Positions 1 through 9,397 of a stretch of 21,124 nucleotides of DNA are shown in pieces (the first letter of the stretch is position 1; each line of letters begins with the position of its first letter). Both the position numbers and the translations under genes were made by a program. The notes beneath the pieces were generated by a model that made no database searches, was not told the DNA's origin, and worked only from the letters and a program-made list of their open reading frames with translations. Origin of the DNA: JBOGTC01 sp050692055 (GTDB lineage Bacteria > Chloroflexota > Limnocylindria > QHBO01); contig JBOGTC010000157.1 of NCBI GenBank assembly GCA_050692055.1, positions 1 through 21,124 on the forward strand, read 5' to 3'.

Positions 1-130
1 CAACTAACTTCTTGATCCGCTCCGCGCGCGTCTTCGCCGTCGCCAGGCAGACGTGGCAGACGAAGTGGTCGCCCTCGCGTCGGATGTAGCCGGAGCGACC
101 GCAGTTGCGGCAGGTATCGTCGTTCGCCAT
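1..130 (-). CDS. small zinc-ribbon protein, C-terminus beyond window edge
   Basis: Reading leftward from an ATG at 130 gives 43 codons that stay open to the window edge. The protein starts MANDDTCRNCGRSGYIRR and continues with a second knuckle, CHVC, about 18 residues after the first CRNC. Two CxxC pairs at residues 7-10 and 25-28 are the classic four-cysteine zinc-ribbon layout. After the ribbon the chain is Lys/Arg-rich (KTRAERIKK), which suits nucleic-acid or protein contact. There is no clear Shine-Dalgarno sequence, and the start lies 16 bases after the stop of the neighbouring zinc-ribbon reading frame, so the two may be co-transcribed. I cannot name a family. The cysteine pattern makes a real gene likely; its function is unknown. 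Confidence 0.6.
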   Translation of the reverse strand, partial: MANDDTCRNCGRSGYIRREGDHFVCHVCLATAKTRAERIKKLV

Positions 131-146
131 AACGCCACCGTCAGCG

Positions 147-344
147 CTAGCTTCTCAAGCTTCGCGACGAAGTCCTCGTCAGTGACCTCGTCTTCGCAGG
201 ACCCGCAGATCGCTTCGGTGACCGGTCGCCCTCCGGATCCACGCGCCGGATCGTGCCGTCGTTGCCGACCACGACGGAGGCCGCGCGCGTGAGGTTGACG
301 AGGAACGCCATCTCGCCGTCGGCGCAGTTGGGACACGTAAGCAT
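147..344 (-). CDS. small zinc-ribbon-type protein, probably frameshifted
   Basis: The ATG at 344 is preceded by a strong ribosome binding site (AAGGAG on the minus strand near 352-357, about 8 bases upstream), which decides this start over one at 416. The 65-residue product begins MLTCPNCADGEMAFLVNL, giving one CxxC knuckle, and has a plausible sequence up to VDPEG. After that the frame turns into a Ser/Arg/Thr-rich tail and stops. The frame that continues with good protein character (RPVTEAICGSCEDEVTDEDF) holds the missing second CxxC. A single extra G in the GGG run near 226-229 would join the two halves into one four-cysteine ribbon. So I see a frameshifted gene, either real decay or a sequencing error. 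Function unknown. Confidence 0.5.
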   Translation of the reverse strand: MLTCPNCADGEMAFLVNLTRAASVVVGNDGTIRRVDPEGDRSPKRSAGPAKTRSLTRTSSRSLRS

Positions 345-367
345 GGGTCTATCTCCTTCGCTGGATC

Positions 368-404
368 GGTCTCCCCTCGCGACGTCCACGAGGTCGATGA
401 GACC
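368..404. other. two-part hairpin upstream of the zinc-ribbon gene
   Basis: GGTCTC (368-373) pairs with GAGACC (399-404), and inside them CCTCG (375-379) pairs with CGAGG (389-393), leaving a 9-base loop and a small internal loop. It lies just upstream of the ribosome binding site of the minus-strand gene starting at 344, so it could be a leader hairpin. The rest of 345-538 shows no convincing gene. A TTGACA on the minus strand at 424-429 has no matching -10 box at a normal distance. Confidence 0.3.
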
Positions 405-538
405 CTCGGCGAACAATGGTCGGTGTCAAGGAATCGCGTCGTGCTGGCCGCCGCGCGCTTGTCGCGACGGCGTGCCGTTGGCCTTCGCACCGATTCCGTG
501 GCGAGATCAGCGCTCGCGGCCACGCCGGTTCGTGGTAG

Positions 539-1465
539 TTAGAAGGGGACAACGATCAGACGATCTACGCCTGGCGTCTCGCCGACGTGCGCCGCATCCT
601 GCGCTTCGCGGACGACTATCCCACGGCGCTCCGCGTCATGCTGGCGACGAACTACCGATGTCCGGAGCCCGTGGTCGAGGCCTCGGCCCGGCTGATCGAG
701 ACGAACCAGGAGCGTTTCGCCAAGCCGATTCGGGCCGGCGCGCTCGGCACATCCGGCACCGCGATCTCGGCGGTCCGCACCGACCGAGCCGGCTGGGCCG
801 AATCGCTGGCACGGCTGGCCGCGGCCCACGATGCCGAACGGCGGACCTGCTGCTTTCTGTCGCGGACCCGCAGCGAGCTGATGCCGGTGCAGCTGGCGCT
901 GATCCGCACCGGCACGCGACACGCCACCGCGGTGCCCGGCCCGGCGGAGGCCGAGTCTGTGCGACGCCTGGTGGACGGGCTCCGCCGGCGGCCCGATGGA
1001 CCCGTGCCGTTCCACGCGCTGCTCGAGCTGCGCGGCACGCTCGGCTGGCGGCGCGGCGACCCGGCGGGAGACGCCCTGGGCGATGACGATCACGCCGCGC
1101 TCGACGCCGCACTGGGCTGGGCAGTCGCATTCCCCACCGCTTCCGCGTACCTGGCTGCATACGACGCCGCGGTGGCGCGCCTGGCGGCGCTGCGCGATCC
1201 CGATGCGCCGGTCGAGCTGGCCACGATCCACGGCTCCAAGGGCCGCGAGTGGCAGACCGTGGTCATCGTCGGCTTCGAGGAGGATCGGTTCCCGAACCGG
1301 CGCGCGCTCGTCGGAGCCGCGGAACCGGAGCGAGCGGTGGAGGAGGAGCGCCGGCTCGCCTACGTGGCCCTGACTCGCGCCACGGAGCGGCTGATCCTGG
1401 CTTTCGACCCGGCGAAGCCGTCCCGCTTCCTGGCCGAGATGGGTTTCACGAACCGCCCTGGGTGA
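539..1465 (+). pseudogene. UvrD/Rep-family helicase, C-terminal remnant
   Basis: This open frame encodes the second half of a superfamily 1A DNA helicase, a 3'-5' ATP-driven translocase. It starts directly after an in-frame TAG (536-538) with GDNDQTIYAWR, the family's motif III, from 545. Then come TNYR of motif IV (about 647), TIHGSKGREWQTV of motif V (about 1223) and EEERRLAYVALTRATERL of motif VI (about 1340-1396), followed by a normal C-terminus and TGA. The Walker A motif, motif Ia and the DEXX motif II are absent, and no helicase-like residues precede 545 in any frame I read. Without the ATP site it cannot be a working helicase. The first available start (GTG 587) would lie inside motif III's domain and has no ribosome binding site. 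The junction at about 545 may be a deletion, a rearrangement or a misassembly. Its convergence with uvrA is suggestive, but the two are not in one operon. Confidence 0.75.
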
Positions 1466-1467
1466 GG

Positions 1468-1500
1468 GTGCGGAGCCTCGCTGTCGGCCGCGGCTCCCAC
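1468..1500 (+). terminator. hairpin after the helicase remnant
   Basis: GGAGCC (1472-1477) pairs with GGCTCC (1492-1497), and GTG/CAC extends the stem past one bulged base. It starts three bases after the helicase stop codon. No T-run follows, so it is only a candidate terminator. The remaining gap to 1689, where the convergent uvrA ends, shows no gene. Confidence 0.3.
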
Positions 1501-1689
1501 GGGCACGCAATCCTGCCAGACTCCAATCAGGAGCGGGTTGGGCACGCTCGCCAGCGTATGGCGTCTCCTAAGACACAGATTTGCCCTGATTCCCTGGCCG
1601 CTTCGACGGTCCCAGCTGGCCTAAGCCGGCGGTGATTGGCAGTTGGCACGTCGGAACCCATCCCGCTCGCCAGCCGCGGCCCGACCAGG

Positions 1690-4626
<2,937 letters not shown>

Positions 4627-4634
4627 CGGCGGCT

Positions 4635-4640
4635 ATCCTA
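4635..4640 (-). promoter_or_regulatory. uvrA -10 box, near-leaderless start
   Basis: TAGGAT on the minus strand ends 8 bases before the uvrA ATG. No Shine-Dalgarno sequence fits in between, so transcription should start at or within a few bases of the start codon. The -35 position, about 17 bases further up, falls inside the LexA-type box. Confidence 0.5.
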
Positions 4641-4651
4641 GCAGACACATG

Positions 4652-4665
4652 CGAACGCCTGTTCT
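4652..4665 (-). promoter_or_regulatory. LexA (SOS) box upstream of uvrA
   Basis: GAAC (4653-4656), GCCT, GTTC (4661-4664) is a perfect match to the GAACN4GTTC dyad bound by LexA in Bacillus, actinobacteria and Chloroflexota. It lies 27 bases upstream of the uvrA start, over the expected -35 region, where bound repressor would block RNA polymerase. uvrA is a classic SOS gene, so motif, position and target agree. LexA binding itself is inferred. Confidence 0.65.
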
Positions 4666-4854
4666 AAAATCTCGCTCGCCTCGGGCGTGTCCGCGGCATC
4701 ACGGCGTTCGGGACATTGCAGCGTGGATACTGAGGCGGGCTCGTTGACGTCATCGGTCCCGAACATGGCCTCCTGGGCGCGTCCGAGCGCGGAGATGCCT
4801 GGCCGGACTCACCGTGCCAATAGCGCGCCATTCGGCGTCCGAGTTTCAGTCATA

Positions 4855-4986
4855 TACGACCACCAGTCGTAGTAAACGGCTTCGGAATCGTTCGGCGGCC
4901 TCGTGAGCGATAGCGCCGAGCGTGGAGTTCGCCGCGGGTGCCCGATCCGGGCGACGGAATCGCGTTTAGTACGACCACCAGTCGTA
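4855..4986. repeat. two identical 17-base palindromic repeats
   Basis: TACGACCACCAGTCGTA occurs at 4855-4871 and, unchanged, at 4970-4986. Each copy is a perfect 6-bp inverted repeat (TACGAC/GTCGTA) around CACCA. After five variable bases both copies continue with CGG, one variable base, then TTCGG. The copies are in the same orientation, 115 bases apart. Perfect identity next to diverged flanks suggests a protein binding site kept by selection, such as an operator, or the ends of a small repeat unit. No regulator gene is adjacent. Confidence 0.65.
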
Positions 4987-5053
4987 AATGACGGATTCGG
5001 CGCCGAGCTGAGTGGAACGACGGCCCGTGGACCCTCAGCCTACGGCGCTCGGC

Positions 5054-5230
5054 GGGGTTTGCACCCGGAGTAGGCAACCGGAGAAGAAGAGGCCGGTATC
5101 GGGCTCTGCCTCCCGGCTTTACGACTCGGGTGCAAGAAGTCGCGAGGCAGGAGCCCGAAGTTCGCCAGTTGGCGACTCCCGGTGCAAAAGCCGCGGAAGG
5201 CGCCTCGGGCGACGCGGCCCCGTGCAAATA
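5054..5230. repeat. four degenerate copies of a TTTTGCACC element
   Basis: A motif close to TTTTGCACCnGGAGTCGCCA appears on the plus strand at 5054-5077 and on the minus strand at 5118-5139, 5169-5190 and 5207-5230. The three minus-strand copies are each preceded by CGCG(G/A). The first two copies face each other and could form a hairpin. The variants differ by several bases, so this is an old or loosely constrained repeat family. I do not recognise it as a named element. Confidence 0.5.
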
Positions 5231-5404
5231 CCGCGGCCATCGGAGCACGCTCCCAGAGCAACTGGTCCCATGACCTTTGGCGAAGATTGGGCGGAGTGGT
5301 GCACTGGGGTGGGGTCATAGCGGGTTGTCATCGGCGTCGGTTCGCGGCAAGGTAATGGCACGTCGGTACCAGGGGAAGTGCCGCTACGAGGGGGATTGGG
5401 GGGT

Positions 5405-5443
5405 GAGCCGACCGGCGCCGTGGGGGACGGAGTCGGTCGGCTC
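5405..5443 (+). other. perfect 10-bp hairpin before the small ORF
   Basis: GAGCCGACCG (5405-5414) and CGGTCGGCTC (5434-5443) are exact reverse complements separated by 19 bases, followed by CATTATT. It ends 21 bases before the ATG at 5465. It could end a transcript coming from the left or act as a leader hairpin for the small ORF. Confidence 0.5.
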
Positions 5444-5464
5444 CATTATTCGAGGGCAGATGCG

Positions 5465-5701
5465 ATGATCGCTGTGGCGGTACGCGGCTACGGGATCGTC
5501 ATCTGGCGCGAGGCCGACAGCTGGCGCACCTACGGCCGGAGCGACGCCCTCGCTGCCACGCTCAGCGCCCGGGTCGAGGCCGCCTTCGGAGCGATAGATC
5601 CGGACGCTCAGGCGACGGTACGAGGGGCTCTGCTCTCGATCACCGGCGCGCACCTCCTCGCCGATGACGGCGCCGACGGAGAGCTCGGGCGAGACAACTG
5701 A
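5465..5701 (+). CDS. small hypothetical protein
   Basis: A 78-residue reading frame starts MIAVAVRGYGIVIWREADSW and ends in an acidic tail (LADDGADGELGRDN). I chose the ATG at 5465 because GAGGG at 5452-5456 lies 8 bases upstream. An in-frame extension to 5378 would run through the hairpin and has a poor composition. No cysteine pair, signal peptide or membrane span is visible. The Ala-rich middle (residues 27-62) could be helical. I do not recognise a family. It is co-oriented with the export operon, whose promoter begins 21 bases after its stop, so it is probably a separate unit. Confidence 0.45.
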   Translation: MIAVAVRGYGIVIWREADSWRTYGRSDALAATLSARVEAAFGAIDPDAQATVRGALLSITGAHLLADDGADGELGRDN

Positions 5702-5721
5702 TTCAACGGCGACCTCGCCGC

Positions 5722-5750
5722 TTCACGACGATCGTTAGCGGTGCTAGCAT
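5722..5750 (+). promoter_or_regulatory. promoter of the ABC export operon
   Basis: A TTCACG -35 box (5722-5727) and a TAGCAT -10 box (5745-5750) are separated by exactly 17 bases, the optimal housekeeping-sigma spacing. Transcription would start near 5757, leaving a leader of about 40 bases before the ATG at 5797. A GACCGATG motif (minus strand, 5766-5773) lies in the leader. Confidence 0.55.
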
Positions 5751-5796
5751 TCCGCTCCCGCCCTCCATCGGTCCTTCGCAGAGGCTGCCGTCGAGC

Positions 5797-6849
5797 ATGT
5801 CCGCCGAGCTTGCCATCCATGCGCGCGGCGTCACGCGCGTCTACAAGTCAAAGCCCCCCGTCACCGCCCTCGGTGGCGTCGATCTCGACGTCGAGCCGGG
5901 CGAATACTTCGGCCTGCTCGGGCCGAACGGCGCCGGCAAGACGACCCTGATCAAGATCCTCACCACGCTCCTGCTCCCCACCAGCGGAACGGCGAGGGTC
6001 GCCGGGTTCGACGTCGTGCACGAGACGGCCAAGATCCGGCGCGTCATCAACATGGTCGCAGGCGGTGAGCAATCAGGCTACGGCCTGCTCACGGTGCGCG
6101 AGCAGCTCTGGATGTTCAGCCAGTTCTACGGGCTGCCGGCCGGCGAGGGCTGGCGGCGGGTGGACGACCTGATCGGGATCACCGGGCTCGACGAGCAGCG
6201 CGACCAGAAGGTGCGCACGCTCTCCACCGGCCAGCGCCAGAAGCTCAACTTCGCGCGCGGCATGCTCAACGACCCGTGGGTCCTCTTCCTCGACGAGCCG
6301 ACCCTGGGACTCGACGTCGGGGCCGCGCGCGACCTCCGCGAGCACACGCTGGCCTGGAAGGCCGCGGCGCCGGGACGCACGCTGCTCCTGACGACCCACT
6401 ACATGGTCGAGGCCGAGCAGCTGTGCGACCGGATCGCCATCGTCGATCGCGGGCAGATCCTGGCGCTCGGGACGCCCGACGAGCTGCGGCGCATGGTGCA
6501 GTCCGAGTCGATCTTCCGCATCGAGCTCGACCGGCTTCCGGGAACCAACGGCGGCTCGGACAGGACCGATGGGATGGCCGTCCTCTCGCGCCTGCCGGGC
6601 GTGGTCTCCGCGGTGCGGGCAGACGGCGATGATCCCGATGCCGCCGGCGCGGCGAGCATCGCGGTCAAGGTCGCGCTCACCGACGATTCGGCGCTGACCA
6701 GCGTGGTGACGGCGGTCGCAGAGCACGGCTCGCACCTCATCGGCCTCCAGAAGTCGGAGCCGTCGCTGGAGGACGTGTTCGTCGAGCTCGTCGGCCGCGG
6801 CTTCTCGGACGAGACGCCCGACGCCGACCAGCCACCGGCGGACCGATGA
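5797..6849 (+). CDS. ABC-2 type exporter, ATP-binding subunit
   Basis: This is the cytoplasmic ATPase of an ABC exporter of the DrrA/CcmA/NatA class. The 350 residues carry Walker A GPNGAGKTT (42-50), signature LSTGQRQ (142-148), Walker B VLFLDEPT (162-169), D-loop GLDV and the switch histidine in TTH (199-201). The signature is LSTGQ rather than LSGGQ, a common variant in this class. Residues about 230-335 form the C-terminal regulatory extension typical of drug and polysaccharide exporters, ending in the SLEDVFVELVGR motif. The stop overlaps the next gene's start (ATGA at 6846-6849), so translation is coupled with the first permease. The substrate cannot be read from the sequence; lipids, antibiotics and glycoconjugates are all possible. 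Confidence 0.93.
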   Translation: MSAELAIHARGVTRVYKSKPPVTALGGVDLDVEPGEYFGLLGPNGAGKTTLIKILTTLLLPTSGTARVAGFDVVHETAKIRRVINMVAGGEQSGYGLLTVREQLWMFSQFYGLPAGEGWRRVDDLIGITGLDEQRDQKVRTLSTGQRQKLNFARGMLNDPWVLFLDEPTLGLDVGAARDLREHTLAWKAAAPGRTLLLTTHYMVEAEQLCDRIAIVDRGQILALGTPDELRRMVQSESIFRIELDRLPGTNGGSDRTDGMAVLSRLPGVVSAVRADGDDPDAAGAASIAVKVALTDDSALTSVVTAVAEHGSHLIGLQKSEPSLEDVFVELVGRGFSDETPDADQPPADR

Positions 6850-7730
6850 GCACGCCCGGCGGCTACCTCCACGGCGGTGCACGCACCGCCCGCGAGGCGG
6901 CGAACTGGTCGACCGCCAAGGTCATCCGCACGAACCTGCGGGCCACCGTGGGTCGCGCCTACCCGCGCATCATCAGCCTCATCCGCGAGCCGTCGTGGGT
7001 CCTGTTCGAGATCGCGCTGCCGTTCCTGGCGGTGAGCGCCTTCGTCCTCGTCTACCGCGCGCTGGAAGCCCCGGAGGAGTACATCGGCTTCGTGGTCCTC
7101 GGCGGTGCGATGACCGCCTTCTGGCTGAACGTGGTGTGGATGATGGCGGCGCAGTTCTCCTGGGAAAAGGACCAGGGCAACCTCGAGCTTTACTTCACCG
7201 CGCCGATGCATCTGATGAGCGTCCTGTTCGGCATGGCGCTGGGCGGCATGGTCCTGAGCGGCAGCCGGGCGCTGGGGGTGCTCGTCATCGGCAGCGTGCT
7301 GTTCGGCGTCGAGTTCCACGTCCAGCAGCCGCTGGTGCTGGCCGCCGTCTTCTTCCTGACCCTGCTGCCGCTGTACGGGATGGGGATGCTCTTCGCCAGC
7401 CTCTTCCTGATGTGGGGGCGCGAGGCCTTCCACATCGCGCAGGCGCTGCAGGAGCCGATCTACCTCCTCGGCGGGGTCAATGTCCCGCTGCGAGCCCTTG
7501 GCCCCGTCGCCGGCTTCGTGCTCGCCGTCCTGCCGCTCGGCGTGGGCCTGGATGCCATGCGCCAGCTCGCGTTTCCCGGACCTGAGAGCGCCGGCGTCCT
7601 GCCGGTGGCGGCCGAGATCGCGATCCTCGTCGGCATGAGCGTCGTCTTCCTCGTGGCGGCGCGCTACGCCCTCGCCTACCTCGAGTACCTGGCGCGCCGA
7701 GAGGGACGGCTGACGCTGCGGTGGCAGTGA
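6846..7730 (+). CDS. ABC-2 type exporter, permease subunit 1
   Basis: A 294-residue inner-membrane permease of the ABC-2 family with about six hydrophobic segments (roughly 52-72, 80-103, 122-152, 161-189, 218-235 and 252-275) and a long, charged cytoplasmic N-terminus of about 45 residues. Between the second and third segments sits WEKDQGNLELYFTAP, matching the family's E-x-G-x-L-E-x-L-x-x-(T/S)-P loop that contacts the ATPase. The start overlaps the ATPase stop by four bases (ATGA). A second permease follows with overlap, so the two most likely form the heterodimeric channel of a single exporter. Confidence 0.88.
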   Translation: MSTPGGYLHGGARTAREAANWSTAKVIRTNLRATVGRAYPRIISLIREPSWVLFEIALPFLAVSAFVLVYRALEAPEEYIGFVVLGGAMTAFWLNVVWMMAAQFSWEKDQGNLELYFTAPMHLMSVLFGMALGGMVLSGSRALGVLVIGSVLFGVEFHVQQPLVLAAVFFLTLLPLYGMGMLFASLFLMWGREAFHIAQALQEPIYLLGGVNVPLRALGPVAGFVLAVLPLGVGLDAMRQLAFPGPESAGVLPVAAEIAILVGMSVVFLVAARYALAYLEYLARREGRLTLRWQ

Positions 7731-8608
7731 GCTCCGAGGCCGCGCGCCGCGATCCATCGCTCGTTCGCGGCCTGACCCTTGCCGACGCGTGGCGATCCTT
7801 CCGGACGGCCATCGGCCTCGGCTGGGCTGTGGAGTCGAACTGGTCGGACCCGTTCCTGTTCGCCGTGTACACGGTCGCCAAGCCGCTGTCCGCTGCCCTG
7901 ATCCTGGTCCTGATGTTCACGATCATCACCGGCGGCCAGCAGGGCGAGTTCCTCGAGTTCCTCATCGTGGGCAGCGCGCTGTGGCAGGTCGTCTTCGGCG
8001 TCATGGGCGGCCTCGTGCTCAGCATCCTGGAGGACCGCGAGCGGTACCGGATGATGAAGTACGTGGTCGTCACGCCGGCCTCTCTGTTCCCGTTCCTGCT
8101 CGGCCGATCCCTCAGCCGGGTCCTCATCAGCTTCCTCGCGGTGGCGATCACGTTGGCGGTCGGCGTCCTCTTCCTGGGCGTCGAGCTGCGGCCGAACCTG
8201 CCGCTCTTCGCCCTGGCCACGATCGTTGGGCTGCCGGCCATCATGGCCCTCGGCATCTTCATGGCCGGCTGGTGCCTGCAGCTGCGGCAGGAGGCCTGGG
8301 CCTACCCCGAGGCGATCGCCGGGGCGCTCTACCTGCTGTCCGGCGCGATCTTCCCGATCGACGTGCTGCCCGATTGGCTGCAGCCGATCACGTACGCGCT
8401 CCCCACCACATGGTGGCTCGAGCTCAGCCGACGCGGCCTGCTGGGCCAGGGGGGCCCCGGCCAGATGGGAGACCTGGCGACCGTAGCGGTCATCGCCGCC
8501 CTCGTCGTGACGACGGCGATCGCCATCACCATCGCCCTCGTCACGTTCGCCTGGTTCCTGCGCCGCGCCCGCCAGCTCGGCCTGCTCGACATGGTGACCG
8601 GCGGCTGA
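7721..8608 (+). CDS. ABC-2 type exporter, permease subunit 2
   Basis: A 295-residue ABC-2 permease with hydrophobic segments at about 45-68, 80-102, 130-152, 162-184, 198-214 and 255-280. The loop LEDRERYRMMKYVVVTPAS (103-121) is the conserved ATPase-contacting region. The GTG at 7721 overlaps the previous gene by ten bases. An in-frame GTG at 7727 would give the common four-base GTGA overlap and a product two residues shorter; both are possible. The pair resembles DrrB/DrrC-type dimers. It is the last gene of the operon, and large hairpins follow from 8660. Confidence 0.87.
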   Translation: MAVSSEAARRDPSLVRGLTLADAWRSFRTAIGLGWAVESNWSDPFLFAVYTVAKPLSAALILVLMFTIITGGQQGEFLEFLIVGSALWQVVFGVMGGLVLSILEDRERYRMMKYVVVTPASLFPFLLGRSLSRVLISFLAVAITLAVGVLFLGVELRPNLPLFALATIVGLPAIMALGIFMAGWCLQLRQEAWAYPEAIAGALYLLSGAIFPIDVLPDWLQPITYALPTTWWLELSRRGLLGQGGPGQMGDLATVAVIAALVVTTAIAITIALVTFAWFLRRARQLGLLDMVTGG

Positions 8609-8659
8609 AACCGCTCGGGGCGTGGGGGGTCCGCTGCGCGCAGGCCCGCGCCCGCATTG

Positions 8660-8729
8660 CATGTGGTGAAGGTAACAGTGAAGATGGGACCGGATTCGGC
8701 CACCTCTTCCCCGTCTGTTGCACCACATG
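8660..8729. repeat. 70-base imperfect inverted repeat (large hairpin)
   Basis: CATGTGGTG (8660-8668) pairs with CACCACATG (8721-8729), AACAG (8674-8678) with CTGTT (8715-8719) and GAAGA (8680-8684) with TCTTC (8705-8709). The unpaired gaps are 5 then 1 base on one side and 1 then 5 on the other. The two 25-base arms agree at 18 positions. It lies between the end of the export operon and the end of the convergent hypothetical gene, so it may act as a two-way terminator, a structured RNA or the relic of a palindromic mobile element. Confidence 0.6.
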
Positions 8730-8737
8730 ACGGCCTC

Positions 8738-8773
8738 GGGGAAGAAGTGCCGGCTGAAGCCCTCTACTTCCCC
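8738..8773. terminator. second hairpin in the convergent intergenic region
   Basis: GGGGAAG (8738-8744) pairs with CTTCCCC (8767-8773), and GGCT/AGCC forms a short inner stem in the 22-base loop. The minus strand from 8787 leftward (CAGGTGG...TAACGGGGAAG) repeats the arm of the neighbouring 70-base hairpin in degenerate form, so the two structures share an origin. No T-run is present. The rest of 8609-8866 shows no gene. Confidence 0.4.
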
Positions 8774-8866
8774 GTTATCTCCACCTGGTGCAACCACCAA
8801 CCGACGCCCAGGCGACCAGGCGTCCGGGGACAGGCGAAGTGAGCTCGCACGGTCGCGCGGGCGAGG

Positions 8867-9397
8867 TCAGCGCAGGTAGCCGTCGTAGTCGTCCACGACG
8901 AACGTGTTGCGGCATCGCTCGGCGCGCTCGGGGACGCAGGACGCGGCCGCCGCATCTTCGAAGTGGCCGGAGAAGACGAGCTGCTGCAGCCGCAGGTTCG
9001 GCCCGCCGGGCTCCGCACGGGACGGAAACGGCTGACCGATCTCGGCCGCCAGCCGTAGCCCGTCGCGTTCCAGCTCGCCCTGGGTGACGTCTGCGTCGGG
9101 CTGCTCGGGCAGCAGGACGCGGAGCGGACAGTCCGCCTGCAACCAGGCGACCGACGCGTCGGCGCCACCATCGTCGCCGGCGCATTCGTCGTCCAGCTCC
9201 GCATACCAGCCCACGATCTGCAGCTCCGCGTCGCCGTAGCGCTGCGCCGGCACGTCGGGCGCCGCCAGCACGTCCTCGACGGCCAAGCGCTGCAGCTCGG
9301 GTCGCACGCCCCCCAGCCCACCCACGACGAGCATGAAGAAGATGAACGCGCCGAGCGCCACGACGATCGCGACGCCGATCCGCATCTCGCGTGTCAC
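8867..9397 (-). CDS. membrane-anchored hypothetical protein
   Basis: The 176-residue product has one N-terminal membrane anchor (about residues 6-30, MRIGVAIVVALGAFIFFMLV...) after a short charged head, then a soluble domain of about 145 residues predicted to be outside the cell. That domain is acidic, with four cysteines (72, 90, 154, 162) that could form disulphides, and a beta-like stretch AELQIVGWYAE (57-67). The GTG at 9397 overlaps the stop of the UDG-like gene by four bases (GTGA), so the two are translationally coupled. I considered an OB-fold resemblance in the AELQIVGWYAE region but cannot support it. No known family is recognised; its placement with DNA repair genes may simply reflect operon packing. 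Confidence 0.7.
   Translation of the reverse strand: MTREMRIGVAIVVALGAFIFFMLVVGGLGGVRPELQRLAVEDVLAAPDVPAQRYGDAELQIVGWYAELDDECAGDDGGADASVAWLQADCPLRVLLPEQPDADVTQGELERDGLRLAAEIGQPFPSRAEPGGPNLRLQQLVFSGHFEDAAAASCVPERAERCRNTFVVDDYDGYLR

Larger units (their letters stand above)
4627..5464. other. gene-poor, repeat-bearing intergenic region
   Basis: About 840 bases between uvrA (leftward) and a small rightward ORF contain only short overlapping reading frames on both strands, none with protein-like composition or a ribosome binding site. The region holds the uvrA promoter and LexA box, two copies of a 17-base palindrome (4855-4871, 4970-4986), four degenerate copies of a TTTTGCACC element (5054-5230) and a 10-bp hairpin (5405-5443). 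It looks like regulatory or repeat-derived DNA, perhaps a decayed insertion. Confidence 0.6.

Noticed and set aside
424..429. TTGACA on the minus strand as a -35 box for the zinc-ribbon gene
   Set aside because: No -10-like hexamer lies 16-18 bases downstream.
4855..5230. CRISPR array
   Set aside because: The repeats are few, degenerate or palindromic with irregular spacing, and no cas gene is present.
7676..8800. A 374-codon minus-strand frame opposite the second permease and the hairpins
   Set aside because: The composition is antisense-like (Gln/Asp/Arg/His-rich), and the plus strand encodes a clear ABC-2 permease with membrane segments.
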